Assembly (NCBI RefSeq): GCF_015477355.1
Contig: NZ_JADLRJ010000014.1
Coordinates: forward strand, 1 to 64,000
DNA length: 64,000 nt
Source: Nocardia blacklockiae
GTDB lineage: Bacteria > Actinomycetota > Actinomycetes > Mycobacteriales > Mycobacteriaceae
Reading direction: 5' to 3'
Shown here in pieces: positions 32,176 through 39,075 of the stretch. The translations under genes were made by a program, and so were the position numbers. The notes below the pieces were generated by a model. That model did not search any database and had not been told where the DNA came from. It worked only from the letters and a program-made list of their open reading frames with translations. The number at the start of each line of letters is the position of its first letter. The stretch's first letter is position 1.

Positions 32176-32599
32176 CGACCGCACCACCCCACCGCCGACA
32201 CCGGACGAGGTCTGGCGCTTGCTCACCCACGTGGTGATGGACACCCGCGATCAGTGGAAGCGGGCGGTCGTCGAGCGAACGGGCATGCCGTTCAGCCGGA
32301 TTCGCGTGCTGCGCCGGCTGCGGCAGGGACCGATGACGGTCAAGGAGCTGGCGCGGGCCGCGACCATGGACGCGCCGGCGACCACCGTCACGGTCAACGA
32401 CCTCGAGGAGCGCGGGCTGGTGGTGCGCGAGACGGATCCGGCCGACCGTCGTTCGAAGTTGGTGTCGGCCACCGAATCCGGGCTGGCGGTGCTCGCCGAC
32501 GCGCTGGCGACGCCCGATCCGGCCCCGGCCTCGCTGGCGGCCCTGTCCCCGGCGCAGCTGCGCACGCTGCACGAGCTGCTGCGCGAACTGGAGCACTGA
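32165..32599 (+). CDS. MarR-family regulator of the MFS operon
   Basis: A 144-residue winged-helix protein. Helices 3-4 lie in MTVKELARAATMDAPATTVTVNDLEERGLV and the wing in DPADRRSKLVSATESG. It starts with a GTG inside the end of the MFS gene, so the two are translationally coupled. It probably represses its own operon by binding the nested palindromes at 30773-30813 and releases on binding the exported compound. Confidence 0.9.
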   Translation: MSDDDRTTPPPTPDEVWRLLTHVVMDTRDQWKRAVVERTGMPFSRIRVLRRLRQGPMTVKELARAATMDAPATTVTVNDLEERGLVVRETDPADRRSKLVSATESGLAVLADALATPDPAPASLAALSPAQLRTLHELLRELEH

Positions 32600-32618
32600 G
32601 AGCCGCTGCGGCACAGGG

Positions 32619-33122
32619 CTATCCGTCCGGAGGCACAGCGACGCGAGCCCGTTCGACGACCTCGCCGATCGCGCCGCCCGCGTCGATCCGCGCCCCGGAC
32701 TCGTCGGCGGCCAGCGGCTCCAGGATCGACAATTGCGAGTCCAGCATCCGCACCCGCATGAAATGCCCACTGCGCGTGGTCAATCGGCGCACCAGCTCGG
32801 CGCGGGGCACATCCAGTTCGAGGAAGAACACTCCGGGCGCGGCGCTGCGCAGGCGATCGCGGTAGCTTCGTTTGAGCGCCGAGCAACTGACGACACCGCC
32901 GGGCCGCCGGGCCAGCCAGTCTCCCACGGCGTCGAGCCAGGGCCACCGGTCCGCGTCGTCGAGGGGCACCCCGGCCGACATCTTGGCCACGTTCGCGGCC
33001 GGGTGGAAGGCGTCGCCGTCGGCGTACTCGACGCCCAGGACCGCGGCCAGCCGCTCCCCCACGGTGGTCTTGCCCGCGCCCGACACACCCATCACCACGA
33101 GGGGTCCCCGCGCTCCGGCCAT
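32619..33122 (-). CDS. gntK: Gluconokinase
   Basis: A 167-residue P-loop kinase of the GntK family, phosphorylating gluconate to 6-phosphogluconate. It has VVMGVSGAGKTTVGERLA (Walker A), EYADGDAFHPAANVAKM (the conserved DxxxHP gluconate/Mg segment), PLDDADRWPWL, and VVSCSALKRSYRDRLR (SCSALKRxYRD, diagnostic). FFLELDVPRAELVRRL and a SGHFMRVRMLDSQL segment (usual consensus GHFMPxxLLxSQ) complete it. Length is normal. It is divergent from a universal stress protein gene. Confidence 0.95.
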   Translation of the reverse strand: MAGARGPLVVMGVSGAGKTTVGERLAAVLGVEYADGDAFHPAANVAKMSAGVPLDDADRWPWLDAVGDWLARRPGGVVSCSALKRSYRDRLRSAAPGVFFLELDVPRAELVRRLTTRSGHFMRVRMLDSQLSILEPLAADESGARIDAGGAIGEVVERARVAVPPDG

Positions 33123-33164
33123 GCTCGCGACCCTAGGGCACCGGCCTGTTCTAGGCTCGGAAGG

Positions 33165-33650
33165 GTGGCGGAGGAGATGACACCGGAGTGGGCGCCCAGC
33201 GCCTCGTCCGGGTTCGAGCTGGGTACCGACGGGCCGAAGGTGATCCTCGTCGGCATCGACGGGACCGACGCCTCCTGGCGCGCCGCCGCCTACGCCGCCG
33301 GGCTGGCCCGCCGCCAGAACGCGCTGCTGGCAATGATTTACGTGCAGCCGTGGATGGCGATGGCGGGCGCGTACGGCGCGGATGTGCAGGCGGTGACCTC
33401 GGAGATGGCCGAGGATCTGGCCCGCCAGATCCAGGAACACGCCGAGCGCGTCCGCGACGTCTACGCCGTGCGGTGGAAGTTCCTCACCCGGCGCGGCGAC
33501 CCGTACACCGGGCTGGCCGAGGCCGCCGACGAACTCAAGGCCGACGCGGTGGTCGTCGGCGCGTCGGAGAAGGCCGGGCACCGGCTCGTCGGCTCGGTCG
33601 CGGTGCGGCTGGTCAAGGCGGGGCGCTGGCCCGTCACGGTGGTGCCCTGA
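33165..33650 (+). CDS. Universal stress protein, single UspA domain
   Basis: A 161-residue UspA-fold protein: VILVGIDGTDASWRAAAYAAGLA at the N-terminus, LLAMIYVQPW as beta-2, ADAVVVGASEKAGHRLVGSVAVRLV and WPVTVVP at the C-terminus. The ATP-binding G-x2-G-x9-G-S/T motif is only partly kept (GASEKAGHRLVGSVA), close to the canonical form. The GTG at 33165 lies seven bases after TAGGCT and could be leaderless; ATG 33177 is the alternative. Such proteins respond to starvation and hypoxia. Confidence 0.88.
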   Translation: MAEEMTPEWAPSASSGFELGTDGPKVILVGIDGTDASWRAAAYAAGLARRQNALLAMIYVQPWMAMAGAYGADVQAVTSEMAEDLARQIQEHAERVRDVYAVRWKFLTRRGDPYTGLAEAADELKADAVVVGASEKAGHRLVGSVAVRLVKAGRWPVTVVP

Positions 33651-33705
33651 GACCGGCCCGCGTGGCGAAGCAAGACCGACCGGTCCGATGGTTACGATCC
33701 TGGGA

Positions 33706-33730
33706 GTTTGACCCACCCCACCGCGGGAAT
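33706..33730 (+). promoter_or_regulatory. SigF-like promoter of the DoxX-repeat gene
   Basis: GTTT at 33706-33709, 15 bases, GGGAAT at 33725-33730, 35 bases before the ATG. An AAAGGG site lies in the leader. Confidence 0.5.
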
Positions 33731-33765
33731 CGCCGAAAGAGCCGTCGAGGGAAAGGGTTTTCGCC

Positions 33766-35190
33766 ATGATCGTCCGCCGACTTGCCCGGCCGTTGTTGGC
33801 CGCCACTTTCGTCGTGGACGGAATCGACACGCTGAGGCATCCGGAACCGCGGGCGAAAGCCGCCGCGGAGCTGGTGACGCGCAGCCAGCAGAGCCTCTCG
33901 CCACAGGTGGCGGAGAAGCTGCCGAGCGATCCGGGCCAGATCGTACGAATCAACGCCGCCGCCCAGGTGGGCGCGGGCGTGCTGCTGGCCATGGGCCGGG
34001 TGCCGCGGTTGTCCGCGCTGGTGCTGGCCGCGACGGTGGTCCCCGCCACCGTCACCGAACAGGATTTCTGGAACGAGGAGGATCCCGAACGCCGGGCCAC
34101 CAAGCGGCTGGCGTTCCTCAAGGATCTCGGACTGCTCGGCGGGCTGATGATCGCCTCCGCCGACACCGCGGGCAAACCGTCGCTGGGCTGGCGCGGCCGG
34201 CGGGCCGCGCGCAAAGCCGCCGCCGCGCTGCCCTTCGGCACGGCCGCGACCGGTGACGCGCTGCGCGACCGCTTGCAGCAGCAGGCGGTGCACGGCCGCG
34301 AACTCGCCCAGACCGCCGCCGACAAGGGCGCGGAATGGGCGGACGTGGCCCAGTCCCGGGGCGCGGAACTGGCCGAGATCGCCCGGCAGCGCGGCACCGA
34401 GCTGGCCGGGACCGCCCAGGAGCACGGCGGGGAATGGGCCGAGAAGGCCAAGCACCGCGGGGCCGCGCTCGCCGAGGTGGCCAAGCACCGCGGCACCGAA
34501 CTCGCCGAGGTCGCCAAGCAGCGCGGCGCGGCCTTGGCCGAGACCGCCGAGGAGCGCGGCGCGGAGTGGGCCGAGACCGCTCGCCATCGAGGCGCGGCGC
34601 TGGCCGAGGTCGCGCAGCAGCGCGGCGCCGAATTGGCCGAGCGCGGCAAGCATCGCGGCACGGCCGCCGCCGACACCGCCCAGGAGCGCGGCAACAAATG
34701 GGCGAAGAAGGCCAAGCACCGCGGCGCGGCGGCGGCGGAGACCGCCCAGGACCGCGGGAGCAAGTGGGCCGACAAAGCCAAGCACCGCGGCGCGGCTGCC
34801 GCGGAAACCGCCCAGGATCGCGGGAGCAAATGGGCCGAGAAGGCGAAGCACCGCGGCGCGGCGGCGGCCGAGACCGCGCAGGATCGCGGCAGTGTGTGGG
34901 CCGACAAGGCCAAGCGGCGCGGGAGCGAGCTGGCCGAGACCGCGGAGCGGCGCGGGGCCGACTGGGCGGATGCCGCGCAGCACTACGGCGTCGAGGCGAA
35001 GGACCGCGCGCGGCGCAACGGCAAGAAGGCGGCGCGCACGGCCCGCGAGCGCAGCGCGGAGATCGCCGAGGCGGCACGCCGGCAGGCCGCGGCGGCGGCC
35101 GCGGAGGCCGCCGAACTGGCGGAGCAGGCCAAGGAGCGCGGGTCGGACCTCGCGGGCTCGCGCGGCCGCGGCAAGCGTGGTCGCTGGTAA
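33766..35190 (+). CDS. DoxX-family membrane protein with about 23 undecapeptide repeats
   Basis: A 474-residue two-part protein. Residues 1-150 are a DoxX membrane domain (RRLARPLLAATFVVDGIDTL, then VGAGVLLAMGRVPRLSALVLAA and FLKDLGLLGGLMIAS). Residues 181-433 are about 23 back-to-back 11-residue units with consensus A-x-x-A-x-x-R-G-x-x-(L/W/A), such as AEVAKHRGTEL and AETAQDRGSKW. The spacing predicts a long amphipathic helix of the 11/3 type, like group 3 LEA proteins and synuclein. The tail is basic (GRGKRGRW). It would be anchored by the DoxX part with a cytoplasmic helical arm able to lie on membranes or bind polyanions. A SigF-like promoter precedes it. Confidence 0.85.
   Translation: MIVRRLARPLLAATFVVDGIDTLRHPEPRAKAAAELVTRSQQSLSPQVAEKLPSDPGQIVRINAAAQVGAGVLLAMGRVPRLSALVLAATVVPATVTEQDFWNEEDPERRATKRLAFLKDLGLLGGLMIASADTAGKPSLGWRGRRAARKAAAALPFGTAATGDALRDRLQQQAVHGRELAQTAADKGAEWADVAQSRGAELAEIARQRGTELAGTAQEHGGEWAEKAKHRGAALAEVAKHRGTELAEVAKQRGAALAETAEERGAEWAETARHRGAALAEVAQQRGAELAERGKHRGTAAADTAQERGNKWAKKAKHRGAAAAETAQDRGSKWADKAKHRGAAAAETAQDRGSKWAEKAKHRGAAAAETAQDRGSVWADKAKRRGSELAETAERRGADWADAAQHYGVEAKDRARRNGKKAARTARERSAEIAEAARRQAAAAAAEAAELAEQAKERGSDLAGSRGRGKRGRW
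34669..34932 (+). repeat. Four tandem 66-base repeats inside the DoxX-repeat gene
   Basis: Units start at 34669, 34735, 34801 and 34867 and encode 22-residue blocks of the form AETAQDRGSKW plus ADKAKHRGAAA. The middle two differ by few bases, mostly synonymous, so this part of the array was amplified recently. Confidence 0.8.
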
Positions 35191-35265
35191 TCACACCGAC
35201 GGTCTCGCGTCTCGGCGCTCGTCAGCAGCCGAGGCGCGAGACCTGTTCTTGCCCAAGCGTTTCCG

Positions 35266-36150
35266 CTAGAGCCGAGCGGCGGCCGCCAGCAACAGCTCTC
35301 GTGACCGGTCCGGTGTGGCCGCCTGCACGCTCAGCGTGTCCATGACGTGCCGATACAGTTCCAGATCGCGCGGGCGGTCCAGGTACAGGGCACTGGTCAG
35401 CTGCTCCAGATAGACGATGTCGGGGAGTTCGGGTTCGGCGAAGCGCAGCATCGTGAACGAGCTGCCCGCCGCCGCGTGCCCGCCCACCGCGTAGGGCAGC
35501 ACCTGGACGACGATGTTGTCCCACGTCGCCATCTCCGCCAGATGTTCCAGCTGGGCCCGCAGCACCGCCGGACCGCCGATGGCCCGGTGCAGCACCGCCT
35601 CGTCGAGCACCGCCCACAGTGTGGGGGCACCGGCGCGGGAGAGCACCTCCTGCCGGCGTCGGCGCAGCTCCACCCGGCGGCTGCCGCCCTCGCCGTGCCC
35701 CAGCGCGATCACCGCGCGGGTGTAGTCCTCGGTCTGCAGCAGGCCCGGAACCAGTTGTCCCTCGAAGGTTCTGATCGAGTGCGCGGCGTGCTCGAGCCCG
35801 AGATAGGTCTCGAACCACGCCGGCAGCAGATCGCCGAAGCGATGCCACCAGCCGGGCTGGTTGGCCTTGCGCACCAATTCCAGGAAGGCCTCGCGCTCCA
35901 CGGCATCGTCGACGCCGTACAGCGACAGCAGATCCTCGACGTCACGCTCCTTGAACCCCGTCCGGCCGAGTTCGAGGCGGCTGATCTTGGCGTGCGACCC
36001 GCGGATGTGTTCGCCGGCGGCTTCCCTGGTGATCCCGCACTTCTCGCGCAGCCGGCGCAATTGGCCGCCGACGGCGATGCGCAGTGCGGTGGGCCCGCGG
36101 TCGGCGACGCCGGCATCCACACGGCCGATGCGCGTGGGATCCGCATTCAT
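35266..36150 (-). CDS. XRE-family regulator with DUF5753 domain
   Basis: A 294-residue regulator. The helix-turn-helix is at about residues 28-80 (LRRLREKCGITREAAGEHIR, then HAKISRLELGRTGFKERDVEDLL). The rest is the DUF5753 ligand domain, marked by FETYLGLEHAAHSIRTFEGQLVPGLLQTEDYTRAV and WDNIVVQVLPYAVGGHAA. These Scr1-like regulators are abundant in actinomycetes and usually precede a short DUF397 gene. None is seen here in the 75 bases downstream or beyond. GGAG precedes the ATG at 36150. Confidence 0.92.
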   Translation of the reverse strand: MNADPTRIGRVDAGVADRGPTALRIAVGGQLRRLREKCGITREAAGEHIRGSHAKISRLELGRTGFKERDVEDLLSLYGVDDAVEREAFLELVRKANQPGWWHRFGDLLPAWFETYLGLEHAAHSIRTFEGQLVPGLLQTEDYTRAVIALGHGEGGSRRVELRRRRQEVLSRAGAPTLWAVLDEAVLHRAIGGPAVLRAQLEHLAEMATWDNIVVQVLPYAVGGHAAAGSSFTMLRFAEPELPDIVYLEQLTSALYLDRPRDLELYRHVMDTLSVQAATPDRSRELLLAAAARL

Positions 36151-36293
36151 GAGATCGACTCCGATGCTCGGCGGCTGGGGGCGGTGCGGGGCCGGTCCGA
36201 ACCGCCGGCGTGCCGCGCCAGGCCGCAATCATACCCCGCACCGGAGGTGGATCGATCGGATCGCATCGCGCCTTGTAGCAGGACGTATCCCGA

Positions 36294-36773
36294 TCAGATA
36301 CGGGTCAGTTGGTATATACGGAAGACGCGAGATCCGGCCAGCCGCTGCTCCATCCGGTAGCCGGGCCAGTAGGTGACGGCACGCTGCCAGGCGCTGTCGC
36401 GTTCGGACCCGGCCAGCCGCCGCACCCGGACCTTGAAACGTTCTCCGCCACTGTGTATTTCGGCATGCTCGGCGGCGTTGAGATTGGCCGACCAGGCGGG
36501 GTGTTCGGGCCGCCCCCAGTTGGATCCGATCAGCAGGTAGCTGCCGGGGCCGTCGGGCACGTAGAGCAGCGACACGGTGCGCGGCACGCCGGTTTTACGG
36601 CCCGCGACGGTCAGCTCCATCGACGGCAGGCCCGCCAGGTCGAGCACGCCGTGGCGGCCCCGGCTCACCCGCCGGACGAACCGCTCCACGCGGGCGATGA
36701 CGGGCGCGGCGCGCATGACCGACGGACGGCGGGCGATGGCGCGACCCACGGCAGGCAACGGATTCCTCGGCAC
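36294..36773 (-). CDS. Deazaflavin (F420)-dependent nitroreductase-like protein
   Basis: A 159-residue Ddn-like flavin/deazaflavin-binding split barrel. The family markers are LELTVAGRKTG-like (here MELTVAGRKTGVPRTVSLLYV), YLLIGSNWGRPEHPAWSANL, and the C-terminal YRMEQRLAGSRVFRIYQL. Members bind coenzyme F420H2 and reduce quinones, nitroimidazoles or menaquinone in actinomycetes. GTG 36773 is the chosen start; a GTG at 36815 would add 14 residues. No clear ribosome binding site for either. It is followed on the other side by a small HMA-like gene in the same direction. Confidence 0.87.
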   Translation of the reverse strand: MPRNPLPAVGRAIARRPSVMRAAPVIARVERFVRRVSRGRHGVLDLAGLPSMELTVAGRKTGVPRTVSLLYVPDGPGSYLLIGSNWGRPEHPAWSANLNAAEHAEIHSGGERFKVRVRRLAGSERDSAWQRAVTYWPGYRMEQRLAGSRVFRIYQLTRI

Positions 36774-36818
36774 TCGTGCACCGTAACGGAGCAATGTCGC
36801 GCTGCGGTGACCCACGTG

Positions 36819-37010
36819 TCACCGCGCGGCGATGCCGGAATCGCGGATCACCCCGAGCATCTCGCTGTAGCTCAGGCTGGACGTGACGGTCAGCGTCTCC
36901 GAGGACGGGTCGGTGTCGACGTGGCTGACGGTGTCCAGACCGCGCAGCGTGCGCTCGGCGACATCGGCGTCGGAGGCGAAGTCGGGCAGATCGAAGGTGT
37001 AGGTGCTCAT
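36819..37010 (-). CDS. Small HMA-like (ferredoxin fold) protein without CxxC
   Basis: A 63-residue protein with a beta-alpha-beta-beta-alpha-beta pattern: TYTFDLPDF, ASDADVAERTLRGLDTV, SHVDTDPSSETLTVTSSL, and YSEMLGVIRDSGI. This is the fold and length of CopZ/HMA proteins, but the metal-binding GMTCxxC loop is absent (DFASDAD instead), so it cannot bind copper in the usual way. GGGAG precedes the ATG. A GTTT-N15-GGCTAC promoter suggests SigF control. Confidence 0.75.
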   Translation of the reverse strand: MSTYTFDLPDFASDADVAERTLRGLDTVSHVDTDPSSETLTVTSSLSYSEMLGVIRDSGIAAR

Positions 37011-37044
37011 GGGAAACTCCCGGTGCGGTGCTGTTTTTCACGGC

Positions 37045-37069
37045 GTAGCCGGAATGCGGCGGCCCAAAC
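37045..37069 (-). promoter_or_regulatory. SigF-like promoter of the HMA-like gene
   Basis: On the minus strand GTTT (37066-37069), 15 bases, GGCTAC (37045-37050), about 35 bases before the ATG. Confidence 0.55.
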
Positions 37070-37107
37070 GCCGTGCCCGCCCGCTCGTTTCGGCGCGGCG
37101 GCGGCCG

Positions 37108-37133
37108 GTTTGAGGAACGGCGACCCCGGGCAT
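37108..37133 (+). promoter_or_regulatory. SigF-like promoter of the two-helix protein gene
   Basis: GTTT at 37108-37111, 16 bases, GGGCAT at 37128-37133, giving a leader of about 30 bases. It is divergent from the promoter at 37045-37069. Confidence 0.42.
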
Positions 37134-37169
37134 TGCCAGGCCATACCGTCCAACGACGTTGGGATTGCC

Positions 37170-37565
37170 ATGATTGTTCTCCTCGGATTGATCGTGTTGA
37201 TCGCCGCGGTCGCCGTCGGCGTCGCCGCGGTGTCGGCCAACCTCGGGTCCGCGCACCCGCTGACCGACTTCACCGTGTTCGACCAGCATTTCGGTGGCTC
37301 GCAGGGCGAGCTGTTCGCGGCCGGCGCCGCGGTGGGCGCGGTCGGCATGCTCGGGCTGGCGCTGGTGCTGACCGGCGCGCTGGCCTCGGCGCGCCGCAAT
37401 GCGGCCGTGCGCCGGGAGCTGCGGCGCTCGCGCCGCGAGATCTCCGCGGTGCGAGACACTTCCGAGCCGAAGACGGCTTCGAAGCAGCCGGCGTGGTCGT
37501 GGAACCGCCTGGTGCGCCGCCCCGGCGCACGGTCCTCGACCCGACACGCCCAGCCGCAGAGCTGA
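37170..37565 (+). CDS. Small two-helix membrane protein
   Basis: A 131-residue protein with a first hydrophobic helix right at the N-terminus (MIVLLGLIVLIAAVAVGVAA), an exposed loop (PLTDFTVFDQHFGGSQGELF), a second helix (AVGAVGMLGLALVLTGALA), and a long basic cytoplasmic tail (RRELRRSRREIS and more Arg). The shape is like LapA/DUF-type small membrane proteins of actinomycetes that occur in stress regions. No family is firmly recognised. It has a weak GGGA site and a SigF-like promoter. Confidence 0.75.
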   Translation: MIVLLGLIVLIAAVAVGVAAVSANLGSAHPLTDFTVFDQHFGGSQGELFAAGAAVGAVGMLGLALVLTGALASARRNAAVRRELRRSRREISAVRDTSEPKTASKQPAWSWNRLVRRPGARSSTRHAQPQS

Positions 37566-37590
37566 TCCGGCGAGGCGAGCGGGCCGGTCC

Positions 37591-38421
37591 TCAGCGGGAC
37601 AGGAACTCCGCCATCTCCTTCGCCACCGCCGCCGGCTGGTCGAGCATCGACAGCACGTACGCGTCGTCGATCTCGACCAGCCGGCCGCGCGGCAGCAGCT
37701 CCGCCAGCCGCGCGCCGTGTGCGCGCGGCATCACCTTGCCCGCCGAGGACCAGAGCACCAGCGCCTCGCCGGTGAACCGCCGCAGCGCTTCGGTATTCGC
37801 GATCAGTTCCCGCTTCGGCGGCAGCGACATGCCGTACTTGCGCACATCCCGCCGGATTCCGCGGTCGCGCAGGCCCGGCTCGGTCCACCCGCGCACCAGT
37901 TCGTCCGGGATCGGGGCGCGGGCCATCCACCCGAACAGCAGCGGCGAGCGCCGCAACCATCCGATGCGCAACTGGCGCAACGCGATCGGCAGCGCGCCGG
38001 GCACACCCAGCGCCACGACCGCCATCTTCCCCGGCAGTCCGGGTGGGAAGTTCCCGAACGCCTCGCACGGCAGCGCGATCAGCCGGGACACCCGTTCGTC
38101 CAGGCCGTAGGCGGTGAGGAACAGCCCGCCGCCCCAGTCGGTGTGCACCAGGGTGACCTCCCGAAGATCAAGCGCCGCAAGGAAATCGGCGATCAGCACG
38201 TTGAGCCCGCGCAGCGTCAGGTCGGCGTCCTCGCGCATCGGTTCCGGGTGCGCGCCGAGCGGCAGGTCCGGCCGGAGGTAGCGAAACCCGGTGGGCAGCA
38301 ACTCGAGCATCGGATCCCACACCGTGTGGTTCATCAGCAGTCCGTGCAACAGCACTACCGGCGGGCCGTCGCCGTGCTCGGCATAGTGCACGGGCCCCGC
38401 GGGAGTGTCGACGACAGGCAT
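37591..38421 (-). CDS. Alpha/beta hydrolase, haloalkane dehalogenase-like
   Basis: A 276-residue alpha/beta hydrolase. The oxyanion loop is VVLLHGLLMN and the nucleophile elbow is LVHTDWGGGLF, giving an Asp95 nucleophile followed by Trp96, as in haloalkane dehalogenases. The acid region is ALVLWSSAGKVMP. At the position of the catalytic His near the C-terminus the sequence is EIDDAYVLSMLDQP, with Tyr where GH is usual, so the canonical triad seems incomplete. It is divergent from a TetR gene, with a 32-base palindrome between, so it is probably repressor-controlled. Substrate unknown. Confidence 0.85.
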   Translation of the reverse strand: MPVVDTPAGPVHYAEHGDGPPVVLLHGLLMNHTVWDPMLELLPTGFRYLRPDLPLGAHPEPMREDADLTLRGLNVLIADFLAALDLREVTLVHTDWGGGLFLTAYGLDERVSRLIALPCEAFGNFPPGLPGKMAVVALGVPGALPIALRQLRIGWLRRSPLLFGWMARAPIPDELVRGWTEPGLRDRGIRRDVRKYGMSLPPKRELIANTEALRRFTGEALVLWSSAGKVMPRAHGARLAELLPRGRLVEIDDAYVLSMLDQPAAVAKEMAEFLSR

Positions 38422-38437
38422 GCGACCCGCCTTTCCG

Positions 38438-38469
38438 CTAGAACGGTCACTCTAGAGCGCGTGTTCTAG
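38438..38469. promoter_or_regulatory. TetR operator between hydrolase and tetR
   Basis: CTAGAAC at 38438-38444 and GTTCTAG at 38463-38469 are inverted around a perfect CTCTAGAG core at 38450-38457. Both share the same centre, giving one 32-base operator for two dimers or one large site. Confidence 0.65.
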
Positions 38470-38478
38470 TGTGGTGGC

Positions 38479-39075
38479 ATGACGGAGCAGATGTCAACCG
38501 GCACCCGGGCGCGCATCCTCACCGCGGCGACCGAGCTGATGCGCCGCCAGGGCTACGGGGCCACCAGCGTCAAGCAGCTCACCGCGGCCGCGCGGGCCCC
38601 GATCGGCTCGCTGTACCACCACTTTCCGGAGGGCAAGCAGCAGATCGCGGCCGAGGCGCTGCGGACCAGCGGGGCGGCCTACATCCAGTTGCTGCCGCTG
38701 CTGATGGACCCGTACGAGGACCTGCGCGAGGCGGTGCCCGCCGCGTTCGCCGCGGCGGCGGCCGACATGGAGCGGTCGGGCTGGATGAACATGTGCCCGG
38801 TCGGCACGGTGGCCGGCGAGACCGCCGACAGCGAGCCGAGGCTGCGCGAGGTGGCCGCCGAGGTGATCGCCTCGTGGGTCGACGAGGGCACCGCCTACTT
38901 CGCCGGTCGCGGCATGCGGCCCGAGTCCGCGCGGGAGTTCACCGTGGCCCTGCTGAGTGCGCTGGAAGGGGCGTTCGTCCTGGCCCGGACGCTGCGGTCG
39001 GCCGAGCCGCTGCATGCCGCCGGGCAGGCCGCGCTAGCCCACCTCGACCGCATCGCGGCCGTCAGCCGACCGTGA
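38479..39075 (+). CDS. TetR-family regulator (LmrA/YxaF-like)
   Basis: A 198-residue regulator with a clear HTH: RARILTAATELMRRQGYGATSVKQLTAAARAPIGSLYHHFPEGKQQ. The C-terminal domain includes RSGWMNMCPVGTVAGETAD and EFTVALLSALEGAFVLART, the pattern of the LmrA/YxaF subgroup (TetR_C_11-like). It probably represses the divergent hydrolase and itself through the 32-base palindrome. Its 3' end overlaps the ceramidase gene on the other strand by 14 bases. Confidence 0.9.
   Translation: MTEQMSTGTRARILTAATELMRRQGYGATSVKQLTAAARAPIGSLYHHFPEGKQQIAAEALRTSGAAYIQLLPLLMDPYEDLREAVPAAFAAAAADMERSGWMNMCPVGTVAGETADSEPRLREVAAEVIASWVDEGTAYFAGRGMRPESAREFTVALLSALEGAFVLARTLRSAEPLHAAGQAALAHLDRIAAVSRP

Noticed and set aside
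34669-34932. CRISPR array
   Set aside because: The repeats are contiguous, in frame and without spacers. They encode protein.
33634-34983. Long open frames opposite the DoxX-repeat gene
   Set aside because: The apparent repeats mirror the coding-strand repeats. The composition is an artefact of the 66-base array.
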